Below are positions 36,627 to 48,310 of a stretch of 63,819 nt of DNA, one piece after another. The stretch is from Welwitschia mirabilis (taxonomy: Eukaryota; Gnetophyta; Gnetopsida; Welwitschiales), in the NCBI GenBank assembly GCA_051453625.1, contig JBOZIK010000001.1, forward strand, positions 127,660,756 through 127,724,574, written 5' to 3'. Positions within the stretch are counted from its first letter, which is position 1. Each line of letters opens with the position of its first letter. The notes beneath the pieces are model-generated. The model saw only the letters and a list, made by a program, of their open reading frames with translations. It made no database searches and had not been told where the DNA came from. Made by a program: the position numbers and the translations under genes.

Positions 36627-37735
36627 TTGAAAATTGTAACTTAGAACTTAAGGAATCTCCTAAAGGTATGCAATACATTTTTCTATCCATTAATCTAAAG
36701 AAAATTTTAATAATAAGTGACCTTCTTAATCCTTAATAAAAATTTAACTTGATCTTACTCTCAACTTCTAAAGAAGATGCCTTTTCATGGATCCATAAAG
36801 ACTTAGCTATCATCCCTTTTTCCATAATCCAACATAAAATTTACCTTGAGGTTAATGATAAACCTATTAGATAACCCTAAAGAAGGCTTAACCCATCCCT
36901 TAAGCAAGTAGTTAAAGATTAAAATATTAAACTTATGGACATCAGGATCATCTATACTCTATCTAATAGTAAGTGGATTAGCTTTTTGATAGTCGTTCCA
37001 AAAAAGGATGGAAAATGAAGAATGTGCATTGATTTTACAAAACTTAATGTGGTCACTAAAAAGAATCATTAACATTTTCCATTTCTTGCTCAAGTACTTG
37101 ATATCATTCATGGTCATGCCTACTATTGTTTCTCTAATGGGTATAGTGGCTATAATCAAGTTTTCCTAGCAAGTAAAGATGATGCCAAAATAATGTTTAC
37201 CTCATTCTTTGGAACCTTTAACTTTAGATAAACGCTTTTGGATTTTGCAATTCCCCTAGGACTTTTCAACAGGTAATGATGAGGATATTTTCTAATATGA
37301 TATAGGATTCTAATAGAATTTTTATGGATGACTTCTCCATCTTTGATGAAACCTTTGAATAAACCATAGAAAGATTAGAGAAAGTCTTGGATCTATGTAT
37401 AGAGAGTGGTCTATATTTAAGTTGGGAAAAGAGTTTCCTCCTTGTCAAACATGAAAATGTTTTATATCACTACATTTTAAAGGAAGGTATTTAGATGGAC
37501 CCTATAAAAGTTAATATAATTAAGAACCTTGGCCATCCAACCAATGTTAAATAATTTAGATCATTCCTTGGTTATGCTGGGTTTTATCATTGTTTTATTC
37601 ATGGTTATGCCAACGTTTATAAACCCCTTAACTTATTACTCAAAAAAAGATGATAAATTTGATTGGACCAATTCATGTCAAATTGCATTTAATATACTTA
37701 AGGAAAAAAAATATCTTCTCAACCTATTATCATGG
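36627..37735 (+). pseudogene. Element A reverse transcriptase
   Basis: Domain order is visible. The entry reads NCNLELKESPKGMQYIFL, matching the LELKPLPxxLKYAFL pattern. Next come EDAFSWIHKDLAIIP, VPKKDGK with a stop in place of the following Trp, then RMCIDFTKLN, FSNGYSGYNQVFLA, then a frameshift leading to FGFCNSPRTFQQVMM. The catalytic block FMDDF is at 37321-37335 with both Asp kept. It ends with RSFLGYAGFYHCFI and NSCQIAFNILKEKK. Frameshift and stops prevent function. The stop after GK fits TGG to TGA decay. Confidence 0.92.
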
Positions 37736-38135
37736 GTCTAGATTGGACTATAGATTTTGAACTCATATGTGATGTAAGCGACATTACTGTGGGTGGGGTT
37801 CTTAATCAAAAATATAAAAATGATTTTAAAGTCATATCTTATATTAGTACAACTTTGTCTAAAGTCTAATATAACTATACTACTACTAAAAGGAAAATGC
37901 TTGCCATTATTTTTTGCCTTGATCATCTTTGACATTATCTTTTGGCTTTCACATAAATGTTTACACAGATCATGCAACCATATGCTATCTTATGACTAAG
38001 AAAGATTCTAGTTTTATACTTATTAGGTAGATCCTGTTTATGTGAGAATTCAATCTCACCATCATTGATAAGGCTAAAAAACATAATAGAATTGTAGATT
38101 ACCTATCTTGACTTTCTTGTTTTCATGATGAACTT
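37736..38135 (+). pseudogene. Element A RNase H
   Basis: Reads LDWTIDFELICDVSD at about 37738-37785, then VGGVLNQKYKNDFKVISYIS, then YNYTTTKRKMLAIIF, matching FELMCDASDYAVGAVLGQ...YASKTL, NYTTTEKEMLAVVFA. The first catalytic Asp (CDxSD) and the Glu-containing block are recognisable, the latter with E replaced by R in TTEKE. The following HAAIKYLL-type part is frameshifted. Confidence 0.88.
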
Positions 38136-38399
38136 CCCACAAATTAATCCTTTCTAGATGAAGAACTATATATTGTAGAATAACTTTGTACCATATCTTC
38201 TACTCATCCCACTCCTTAATATGTTGATATTATGAAATACCTTATTACTATAAAAACACCTTAGTATTAAAACCATAACCAACACAAATCTTTCCTCCAT
38301 AGGATCATTGACTAGGGATGAAATGAACCCCATCTTTATAGAAGATGTAAAGACCAAATCACACATAAATGTATGTATAAATGGGAAAGATTAGAAATC

Positions 38400-39530
38400 C
38401 TTAATCTTTGTCATGCTGGAGTATGTAAAGAATACTTTAGTTATTAAAATACTACAATAAAAATTTTTCACTCTAGTTTTTATTAGCCTACCCTTTTCAA
38501 AGACTCATTTAACTTTGCTAGAAGGTGTGATGATTGTCAATGTTATGGTAGCTTCACTCATAATTAAGATATGTCCCTTAAACCTATGCTTGAATGTGAA
38601 CCTTTTGATTATTGGGGATTGACTTTATAGGCCTTATTAAATCACATTTTCATGATAAAAATTACATTTTCATGATTTTTAATTATGTTACTAAGTGGGT
38701 TGAAGCTTGCTTCTACTATCACGAATGATGCCCGAACTATTTATAATTTTGTTCGAACTCATATCTTTCAATGTTTTGATTTTCCAAGGATAATAATTAT
38801 TTACTAGGATACTTATTGTATTAATTAAATTTTGCAAAAACTTCTTTTATCTATTGGCATTAAACATAGAATTACATGTACTTGTCATCCTCAAACTAAT
38901 AGCCAAGACAAAAACATGAATATAGAAATTAAAATAATACTCCAAAAATTAGTCTTTTTCAATAAGAAAATTTGGTCCTCTAAACTTAATGATGTTCTTT
39001 GAGCTTACTGTACTACTTGGTGTAACTCTCTAGGTTTCCCATCCTATGAACTTGTATATGGAAAGGTTTGTATCTTGCTAGTTGATGTTTGCTATAACTC
39101 CTTTCGATTCACCCATCGACTTAACCTTGTAAACTTAAATAAATATCTTAGAATTCTATTAGTTCAAATTGACTAGTTAGATGAAAAGCATACTTGTGTC
39201 ATACATCATAAACTTATTCATAAAGCCAAGCCAAGTTTAAACATGACAAAAAAATTCACGATAAGCAATTTGAACTTACTCAATTTGTCCTTTTATATAA
39301 TACTCGAGTACACATTTTATATAATAAGATAAATTTAAATGATTAGGTCCTTATCTTATAGAAAATGTATATTCCAATGGCTTAGTTAAAATCTCCAATC
39401 CAAACACTAGGAAAATTCAAAAAGTTAATGGATAAAGGTTAAAAATTTATGAGTCATCTACGAATAAAACCTTAAACATGATAGAAGCACTTGTCTTAGA
39501 AGATTTCTTAATGAGGAAAACATTTCTCTT
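38400..39530 (+). pseudogene. Element A integrase and pol tail
   Basis: The zinc-binding end reads FARRCDDCQCYG near 38515-38550. The core includes CEPFDYWGL (typical CEIFDVWGIDFMGP), ITNDARTIYNFVRTHIFQCF, then HRITCTCHPQTNSQDKNMNI with the third catalytic position followed by EIKIILQKL. Later KLNDVL-AYCTTWCNS and SYELVYGKVC match ALWAYRTAxKTP and PYRLVYGKACHLPVE. A tail near 39480-39550 reads EALVLEDFL. Stops are frequent. This Athila-type text, with the VYGK block, is the strongest lineage marker in the element. Confidence 0.9.
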
Positions 39531-41609
39531 GTCTTATTTAAATTCCTTCTTAACTCATTCCTTGGGTAGACATCATGCTATTACTAAATATCTTTAAATT
39601 AACTTATATATTACTTTATAAAGTTACCATGATTAGTAATCTTTTACTTGGGTATTTTAAGATGATAAAATTGGATCCACCTGATTTTAAGACGTTTGTA
39701 TGTCTATGAGTTTCATTCAAAAAGAAGATGCCTTGGTTCTTTTATTCTCTTTCAATGCTATGAGTGATTTGTTATTTTTACATGTTCTTACTTATTCCTC
39801 ATCTTATTACTACAATTTTATACTTATGAGTACTTAGTCATGTGAAATCGTTTCACTTAAAAAAAAAGAAATAAAGAAAGCAAGAAGGAAGGAAGAAAGA
39901 AGAAAAAAATAAGACCTATGCTCTTTCATATCTAAGCTAAAAACATGGTCACCATGATGTCTACCACAAGTGCACTAGGGCAAATTTTCCCAAGAGGAGG
40001 TTTAGCAGTGTAATATATTAACTATGAGAACTCCACTAGGGGTTATTTGATAATGCTGTATAGGTTCTTACTTCTTTGACAATGGTTGTATTTCCCTCAT
40101 CATGGCAAAATAAAATCTTACTTAGAGTCTATGAGATTAGTGATGTACCTAGTGTTATATAAGGCATTGCTTATTTTCTAGACTTCTTTTTACATATAAT
40201 ACTTCCACATGATCATTTTACTTTTTTGGATTCTAGTTTTAGTTTGATATGTAAGCTAGTGAATTCATGTTTCTACATATTTTTATCTTATCATTCATTG
40301 TTTGATAACATTAGACATCCTTAACATCATCATAATCATTCCCTATTTGAATGGTACTTTATAAATTTTTATATACGTTCATGCATTTTTTATCAAGTGG
40401 TTATATGATTGTTACTAAGGGAGTTTATTAAGTTAGAATTTAAGGTAAGTAAATAATATTTTTTATATTCCTAGTTATTCATTTTTGTTTTGTTTTTCTT
40501 AGCTATTTTATTGATTTTTTGAAGTCATTCTCATACTTTTTTAGAATAATATTATGGATCTAACCATTTAGTAATTTTTTGTTGATTTTTACTAATAGTT
40601 TTTATTCATGAGGTTTTTTGTTTCTCTTTTTGATAAGTAAACATGATACTTTTGAGTTTTAGTTCTTTCTTTTTCTTGCTTACTGTGTTCAGGTACATTT
40701 GAGTAGTTCTTTTGAGCATTGCTTCCTTCCACTTAGTGCATTCTTTTCTCTTTACCATCCTTTTTCCTATTTATCTCTTTTCACCATGGTTAAGTTTTTT
40801 AGAATACTTCTTTACTTTTTATCTTCTTCCTAATTTTCTACTATTTTTCTATTTCTTTATTTCTTTTAGAATGTTTCTATTTTTTCCTATCTTTGCAAAC
40901 ATCTCATTTGATTAGTATTTTTCTAAGTTTATCATTTTTATGATAGATAAGATGAAAATCATCCTTTTTAACCTATTGCAATCTAGGATGTCTTGCTTCA
41001 CCTATGGAGGGACAAAGTACCTTTTCAAGCTTCTTTTGAGATATTAAGCAAAAATTTTTAATTTAAAGGAATCATCTTTGAGATTTCATGATACATATTT
41101 GTGATAAGTTATTTGGATATGATTTCATGTTACTTGAATAAATTTCGTAGACTTTATCTAGCAGAAGCACAGTAGCACACTCATAGAGTTTTCTTGTAGC
41201 TATGTTTTAAATCATCTAAAGCAAAAGAATGATATGTTTACTCTTGTACCTCATTCTTGTAGAATACATTAATGAACTAGGAGGCATCATTCTTTGAGTT
41301 ACTACTACTTAAGTTTTACACATTAGTTTTAGTATCACTATCTCACATGATACATACATATTATCATTTTTTAAGCTATCATTATTACCTTCTATGACTT
41401 TTTGTATGTTTATGACATTCATTCATTATATTGTGATGTGTTTAAGTAGGGAGCTTATGAATACATTAGTATTCATATCAATTAATTAGTTTTGATGTCT
41501 ACTCCTACATGGTAAATTTGAAATCATTTACATTTTTCTAGTTGCTATTTATCTTAGTTAAATTAGTTTGTAATATAGTTGATCACTCAATTTATTTGAA
41601 ACTAACAAG
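39531..41609 (+). other. Element A long 3' non-coding region
   Basis: It holds a purine-rich low-complexity run (39858-39911) and a stretch from about 39998 (TTTAGCAGTGTAATAT) that aligns in reverse with 57170-58857 and 55737-57002. A decayed palindromic module lies at 40928-40966. The long region between integrase and the 3' LTR, where some Athila elements carry an env-like ORF, contains no ORF I can recognise; 40712-40915 is open but only hydrophobic and F/L-rich. Confidence 0.6.
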
Positions 41610-41625
41610 GCTAAGTTGAGGGCTA
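41610..41625 (+). other. Element A polypurine tract
   Basis: GCTAAGTTGAGGGCTA directly before the 3' LTR start. The family version is AAGGCTAAGTAGGGGGCTA (seen in reverse before LTRs D and H). Confidence 0.65.
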
Positions 41626-42870
41626 TATTTAAATTCCAATTTGTAGAAATTTTATGGGGTAGTTTAAGTACTTTTGCCAGATATTTATACAAGCTTAGAT
41701 GCAATTCTAATGATTATGGAGAACTAATAGGATGATCACTAAAACATGCAATTATTAGAATATTTGAAAGAATCTTAGACTTATTTTGATACTTCATACT
41801 TTTAAGAAAGGATTTACCATGTAGAAGACTAATTTCTCTTTGAGCTAGAAGATGGAGAAGCCTATTATCCCCTCTTTCATCCTCATGATAAGCAGGACAA
41901 CAACACTGCTAACATGGATGAGGTTTATGGAGTTTACTATGAGGCCTAAATCTAATGGACCACCTTTTAATGTGGAGTGACATACCCATTGTTATCCCCA
42001 CAATAGTTAGGATGACATCTATTTTTGTATGGATGAAAAGACTTATGTTTGTAATGGGGTCATGCAATCCATATAGGCTACTAAGTTTTCTTCTCTGACT
42101 CCTAGGTTTAAGCTTCTAGAACATTAATGTAAAACTATAAATTCCCTCCCTTTTCTTCACTTTCTTTTCCATATTTTGTACTTCATGTTTTTATGATGGA
42201 AGATTGAAGGATAAGAGGTTTATCTAGTAGCTATAGAGAGAAGTTTACTTTGGTGTTAGACTAAGTATCCTCCATTAAGATGCTACTACTTTATTGTAAG
42301 TGGATGTAAAAGTTCATGATTAATTCAATTACTTTTTTCACTACAATTGTGTTAATGTCCTTTATGATTTAAGCTAAATATAGTTTAGTAATAGTACTAT
42401 AGTTTATTTAGATCATAATTATAACCTTTATGAAGGTTGATTTTATTAGTTTAGATTTGCATTGCTATTTTATTTCAATCCATAATTACATTTTCCATAT
42501 TCTATTTGGAATTTTTTATAGTTTATATTAATTAGAAACAAGTAATAGAGCTTTTTTTAATTGATTTAAGTTATAAAGAAATAGTTCTTGTAATAGTAAA
42601 ACTAGAATCTAAATAGAACTTATTCCACTTGCATTTCATTTATTACATTTTCATCATCATTCATCTTGCATTGCATTTAAATTCTTATTTACTTTTATTT
42701 ACTAAAATAGAAAATATAAAAATACTTTGTGAAATCAATTCTCTAACTTCTAACCTAGTTCCTTCAACAGATTACGATGTTTAGGTTAACTCTTGCTTAT
42801 ACTAGTATGTGTTTTCTGTAAGTATTATGATTTTTAGAACTTAAAGATTACATGAATTCACATCACAATA
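41626..42870 (+). repeat. Element A 3' LTR (1245 bp)
   Basis: It aligns with 63053 onward and with 32402-33562. The ends have decayed from TGTTGTGATTCC and ACAACA to TATTTAAATTCC and ACAATA. It contains palindromic modules at 41862-41902 and 41977-42019 and a TATA box at 42136. Confidence 0.85.
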
Positions 42871-43073
42871 TGGACTATAAAAAGAGGAATGGCAACTAAG
42901 TCTTTATGAGTCCAAGAAAAGGCATCTTCTTTAGAAGTTAAGAGTGAGATCAAGTTAGATTCTTGTTGAGGAGTAAGAAGGTCACTTACTATTAGAGGTT
43001 TCTTTAGCTTATTGGATAGAAAAATGTATTTCAGATCTTTAGGCCATTTTTTAAGTTTTAACTTGGAAGTTTC
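42871..43073 (-). pseudogene. Athila-like pol fragment (RT entry), minus strand
   Basis: The minus strand reads ETSKLKLKKWPKDLKYIFLS, then LLTPQQESNLISLLTSKEDAF and SWTHKDLVAIP, the stretch just before the RT fingers in Athila pol. It is better preserved than the same part of element A (about 36640-36830) and runs the other way. It is cut by the LTR of A on one side and a copia LTR end on the other, so it is a scrap of another copy in which A inserted or recombined. Confidence 0.88.
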
Positions 43074-43841
43074 TAATAGGATCAAGAACCCTAGGGAGGG
43101 TGAATAGGTTCTTAACAAAATACAACATAGTATTCTAAAATGAATCCAATATTAAACAAAAACTTATACATAATAATTAACTAATTCAAAATGTGCATGA
43201 AAAGAGAAATTAAAAAAAGTAAAAAAATACTAACTGAAATCACAAAAGTATTAAATAGAATCACATAGTATTTATAGTGGTTCAAGAAATTCCCTACTTC
43301 ACTCTTAATGATCAACTTATCCCCAAGCTAAGTTTGGATCTTTGTTACTATATTAGGTATTTCAGGTTCACCTATAACCTTTATAAACAGACTTTTTAAG
43401 GCTTAATTTCAATCTTTGAGTGGACTTTTTAAGGATTAGTCTCAACCTTTGAGTAGACTTTTCAAGTCTTAATCTCAACCTTTCACAATGCAAAATAGTA
43501 ATGTAATGATGTTAAATATGCATCAATATCACTCATTCTTGATGCAATGGATTTGATGGAGCTATTCTCCTATAGATATAAAATGGATAAAGCAAGGGAT
43601 CTGACCTTGAATGTAGATATGATATAAATGATAGATCTTCCTTATCTAGAAATATAGATGTCAAGATAAAATAGTAAATATTATAAGATTACAGTGCTCG
43701 TTCCTTAGATCCAATATATTAACATAATTGAAAATGGTTCCAAAAAGGATTCTATAGTCGTCTATCCCTTGGCTATTTATATTGGAAGGATTTTAGAGTT
43801 TATTACATTTGAAATGCGCTTCTAATAGTTATAAATGGCTA
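43074..43841 (-). repeat. Ty1-copia LTR C (partial, runs into gap)
   Basis: The minus-strand end reads AACCTATTCACCCTCCCTAGG, the common plant copia LTR end, seen on the plus strand as AGGGAGGGTGAATAGG at 43094. Further in, plus-strand TTTATAGTGGTTCAAG with CCCCAAGCTAAG is another familiar LTR block of this group. The upstream end is lost in the N gap 43842-43941. Confidence 0.6.
43391..43489. repeat. Three 33-bp tandem repeats in LTR C
   Basis: Units at 43391, 43424 and 43457, each starting ACTTTTYAAG and containing TCAAYCTTTGAG or a near variant. The spacing is exact at 33 bp. Confidence 0.85.
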
Positions 43842-43941
43842 NNNNNNNNNNNNNNNNNNNNNNNNNNNNNNNNNNNNNNNNNNNNNNNNNNNNNNNNNNN
43901 NNNNNNNNNNNNNNNNNNNNNNNNNNNNNNNNNNNNNNNNN

Positions 43942-44589
43942 TAGAGAGAAGTTTACTTTGGTGTTAGACTAAGTATCCTCCATTGAGGTGTTGCTACTTC
44001 ATTGTAAGTAGATGTAAAATTTTATGATCAATTAAATTACTCTTTTCACTACTATTATGTAAATGTTTTTTATGGTTTAAGTTGATTATAGTTTGGTGAT
44101 AGTTTTATAGTTTATTTAGATCATAAGGGCAAACCCTTATTAAGGTTAACTTTCTTAGTTTAAATCTTGCATTGCATGTTCTTTATTCCATTTTATATTC
44201 ACATATTCTATTTGATATATTTTATAGTTTATATTTGTTAGGAATAAGTGATAAATTCCTCCTAATTAATTTAAATTATAACGAACTAGTTCTTCTGATA
44301 AGAGGATCAGAATCCAAATAGAACTCATTTCACTTGCATTTTATCCATTGTATTTCATCTTCATTCATTATTACATTGTATTTAAATTATTATTTACTTT
44401 CATTTAATAAGATAGAAAATATTAAAAATACATTCTGAAATTAATTCTCTAAGTTCTAGCCTAAGTGCCTTTAATGAATTATGACATTTAGGTTAACTCT
44501 TGTCTATACTAGTATGCGTTTTTTACAAGTATTATGATTTACAAGTTTTGCCTAAGGACTTAAAGATTGCATAAATTTACATTGTAATA
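43942..44589 (+). repeat. Athila-family LTR fragment I (R-U5 end)
   Basis: It aligns with 32935-33562 and 42230-42870 and ends ATTGTAATA, the decayed family terminus. No PBS follows. Copia gag sequence begins at once, so it is a solo or 3' LTR inserted in a copia element. Its 5' part is lost in the 100-N gap. Confidence 0.8.
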
Positions 44590-45571
44590 TACATCTATCA
44601 TAGATTTGGCTAAGAATAAGAAGACATCCTTTAGTTTATTAATATAATAATCTCATGAATCATAGGTTCATATGCCTTCAACTTGTTCTTTATTATTTTC
44701 TCAAAATGTAACAACTCCTTTACCACATTTCTTTAACTTTATAAATTTGCTCATGTTTCTTGCCATGAATCAGAAGAAATCACTATTAAAATACCAATAA
44801 TATTATTAGTGATAGATAAGGTAATGTGAATGAGTAATCTTTTATAATTTCTATCATTACTTCATATTGAATCAAAATAATATTTCTTACAAATGAATTA
44901 AAGATTAGAATGTCATTTACCAAGTCCTCTAACTTGATGTTATCAAGGATTTTTATGTGTTATATTGTTAGTGGCTTACTTTTATAAAATTTAAAAAAAG
45001 AATTCATAATTTAACTAGATAAAAGAGGTTCATCACATTCCTATAAGTCATTCATGGTGTTCATTAATTTTTCATTGAACTTAATTAATGTATTATCATC
45101 TTTCATTTAATTTTCTTCAAACTAAGTTATGAAAATTTTACTCTTTATTATGATTTAATTTATTCCTTCATATATCAAATGCAAGTAATTTCAAAGCTCT
45201 TTAGTAGTATTAAAATTTATGACCTTATTATAGTATTACATATTTCATCCACAAAAAAATTTAGTTATTCCTTTTTTATTAAGCATGATAGTGTTATTAC
45301 CTTCATTTTTTCATTTGATTTTTCATCTAATCACATCATCTCATTACAATTAGTTATCTTTAGTTGTCTTATGGTGTTTAAATTTTTCTTTAATGATTAT
45401 ATAATACTCAAATCTCATTGCTTTAATGAACATGTGCATTCTTAATTTTAAAAATTCATATTCATCTTTTCTAAAATAATGTAGATGGTTGATTGGTTGT
45501 TCTTTTATGTTTGATCATTTGAAAAACACATATAATAAGAAAAACTTCCAATAACTTACTCTAATGCTACT
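44590..45571 (-). pseudogene. Ty1-copia gag remnant and leader, body B
   Basis: The minus strand reads FEEN-MKDDNTLIKFNEKLMNTMNDL near 45000-45120, then LDNIKLEDLVNDILIF near 44910. This is the copia gag order MKEDESIxEMxxRFxxIxNxL followed by LxxLxLEDLIGSLxxHE. A decayed PBS (minus-strand AGTAGCATTAGAGTAAG, typical TGGTATCAGAGCAAG) lies at about 45555-45571, next to the LTR end. The body is cut at 44589 by an Athila LTR. Confidence 0.65.
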
Positions 45572-46797
45572 TGTTAGAACTAGTTATCTTAGAGGGGAGG
45601 GGTGAATAAGATAGTTTTATAAATTTATCACTAGTTTCTTGAAAGAATTTAGCACAACTAAAGATAATAATGTACAAACTAGTATAATAAATAATTAATT
45701 AAGCTTATTTTAAAACTAAATTCCCCTAGTTTGATAATAATTGATAATATTAGAAAAATCACAAGACAAAAAGAATAAGTTTGTCTTCTTCCTTATTATG
45801 TATTGCAACATCAACACCTAAGTAAGACTTTATGGTAGCTATTAGTAGTAAAAATAAGATTTTATGACAATTCTTATCTTTAAAATGTATCATAATGAAG
45901 TTATCTAATCATTATCTCAATGAAAATGATAGATGAAAAAGAGTATTCATATAGGAAAGATATGAATTTCTACTTACAAAATAAAAGGTAAATGAATCAA
46001 AAATATTTTGGATATATAATAGTGATTTAATTATATATGAATTATGTTTGCAATTTTTGCAAATAATATCTTATGATAATTCTCATCCTTAAAATGTATC
46101 ATAACGATGTTAGCTAATCATTATATTAATAACAATGATAGATGAGAAATATTAAGTATACAAGAAATATATGTGATGTGCCTTTTTTATTACAAGATAA
46201 AAGGTAACATAATCAAAAAATATTTGTCTGTACAATAGTAATTTAGTTATATAGGAATAATGTTTTTGATTTTTTTCAATTACCATTCCACAATTTATGA
46301 CTTATTAGTTAATGAAAAATAGTTATGAAAATTCATAATGATTAGAAAAATGCATCATATTCTATCTCACATAGGCATACATATTTATTATTTTTCAAAT
46401 AAATGATTCATTTTACTGAATGTTCAATTAGAAAATGCATAATTGCTTTAGTGGTTAATCTTAGCTCATAGTCAATTGATCTAGTAATGAATGATGTCAT
46501 CCTAGTTTGAGTTTAGTTGATCATATGCTATTTCCTAGTTATCTATCAATTTTATCCTAGCATGATATGTTAGAAACACTCACTCATTTATCAAGTTATT
46601 TACATAGTTATACTTAGTTGACTATTTTGGCTTTGCATATCTAAAATGCTTAATTTCTTTAACCTTGTATGAAACTCTACTTAGTTTGAATTCCAAGCTG
46701 TAAGTTTCATAATAGTTCTTCAATATTACATTCATATTTTCCCTTGACATTGTTCATAATTTGTTTCATAATTAATAGAGAATCAAGAGACATAATA
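45572..46797 (-). repeat. Ty1-copia LTR B
   Basis: On the minus strand it ends TTCACCCCTCCCC...CTAGTTCTAACA at 45572, right beside the PBS-like sequence. The other end corresponds to the LTR A start (minus-strand TATTATGTC, from TGTTGTAAC) at 46797. Unlike LTR A, no polypurine tract precedes it, so this is the outer 5' LTR of body B. Confidence 0.65.
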
Positions 46798-46819
46798 GTT
46801 GATTCTTAGCTAGTTAATT

Positions 46820-47135
46820 ACTCATTACATTAGTTGTTTTAATAAATTATTAAGTGATCAATTACTATTATTTACTAGTCAACTAGAGCTTACTTTAATT
46901 TTATTTATGATTAAAGAGTGGTCCAATACCTAGAAACTATGAGTCAACTAATTTCTATTAATCTTGCATTCTAGTATTTTAACTTTACTTCAAGTATATT
47001 TAAACCTCATATAATAAGATCTATTTCATATTCAAGCTTCTAGAAAATATGAAATTTCTATAATGAACATGTACCAAAGTTTTTTAACTTGATTTATTTT
47101 TATTTTTTTATTAATAAATAATTAAAAGATGCAAC
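46820..47135 (-). repeat. Second decayed copia LTR start
   Basis: The end near 47135 (plus-strand TTAATAAATAATTAAAAGAT then GCAACA) resembles the LTR A and B outer ends (TAGATAATCAAAAGTTACAACA). This suggests a duplicated or older LTR beside LTR B. The alignment is weak. Confidence 0.3.
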
Positions 47136-47159
47136 ATCATAGGTAAACCTAGCTCTTAC

Positions 47160-48310
47160 AAAATTATCATAGAATGTTATGATTCCAATTTAGAATATGT
47201 AAAGTACCACATGTTTGACCTAGACTTTATACACGTAGTATATAATGTCATGATTCTGATGTAATTTCTGTGGGATGTCATGGATCTAACTTGAATATTG
47301 TACACTTAGTATAAAAAATAATGCCTCTAGTTTAATGCCTATAAAGTGTTATGGATCTAATTTAAATCTTATACATCCAATACAGAATGTTATGATTCTA
47401 ATTTAATGTCTATAGTATATTGTTTGTTTGACCTAGATTTTATACACTTAGGATAGGGTAGTGTGGTTCTAATATGATATCTATAAAGACTTATAGTTAT
47501 AATCTAGAGCTTATACACTTTAGGATTTTATAAATCTAATTTCAATAATATTAAACATAATGATTCTAATCTAAATCCCATACACTTTGTATGAGACATT
47601 ATGAACCTAACTTAGATACTGCAAATGGTTATGGTTCTAATTTAAATGTGACACTCTTTGTATAGGGCATTGTGGATCAAACTTGAATAGTCTAGAATAT
47701 CATAATTCTAATCTAGAACCTATAAAATTTATAAAAGATGTCATGAATCTAACTTGAATACTATAGAACATCATGATTTAGATTAAGACATTTTTCAATT
47801 TGTATAGGATGTCATGGATCTAACTTGAAAAATAAAGGGGACCATGATTCTAATTTAAAGAATGTATACTTTATATAGGATATTATGGATCTAAGTTAGA
47901 TACTATAGGATGTTATAGCTTTAATTAAAGCCTTTACACTTTGTATGAGGTGCCACTAATCTAACTGTGATACTATAGGATTTTAGGATGTCATTAGTCT
48001 AACTTAAATACTATAGGATGTTATAGTCATAATCCTAAGAATGTAAACTTAATATAGAGTGCCATGGATCTAACTTCTTGTATTTATAATTTCACCATTC
48101 TAAGCTAAATTATATATAACATTAATAAGGTATCATAATTCTCACTTGATTGCTATAAAATATTATGCTTCTTAACTAGTATTTCTGGATTAACTATAAA
48201 CTATTATGATCCTTATTTAGCACTTATAGCTTAAATATAGGATCTTCTGATTCTTAAGTAATGATGAGAAGATCTCATGGTTTTAAAGTAAGGCCTATAT
48301 ATCAAGTATA
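47160..48310. repeat. Degenerate ~70-bp tandem array, about 16 units
   Basis: The word ATGGATCTAACTTGAATAC or a variant recurs at about 47279, 47351, 47601, 47671, 47741, 47812, 47881, 47952 and 48064, with spacings mostly 69-72 bp. Between them a related half unit, ATGATTCTAATCTAGAACC with ATACACTTTGTATA, alternates. The two halves resemble each other, so the 70-bp unit probably arose from a doubled ~35-bp unit. Units are strongly diverged. No coding potential. Confidence 0.85.

Larger units (their letters stand above)
32402..42870 (+). mobile_element. Element A: near-complete Athila-like Ty3-gypsy retrotransposon
   Basis: In order: 5' LTR (32402-33562, 5' truncated), a tRNA-Asp-type PBS, a leader with three palindromic modules, gag, protease, RT, RNase H, integrase, a ~2 kb 3' region, a polypurine tract and a 3' LTR (41626-42870). 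The PBS region, gag and pol texts and the long 3' region after integrase fit the Athila/Tat group. Frames carry numerous stops and at least one frameshift. The left end is cut, so target duplications cannot be tested. Confidence 0.88.

Noticed and set aside
40712-40915. Hydrophobic 67-residue ORF as an env-like protein of element A
   Set aside because: It is only a poly-Phe/Leu frame from T-rich DNA, lacks a signal or partner domain, and related copies do not keep it.
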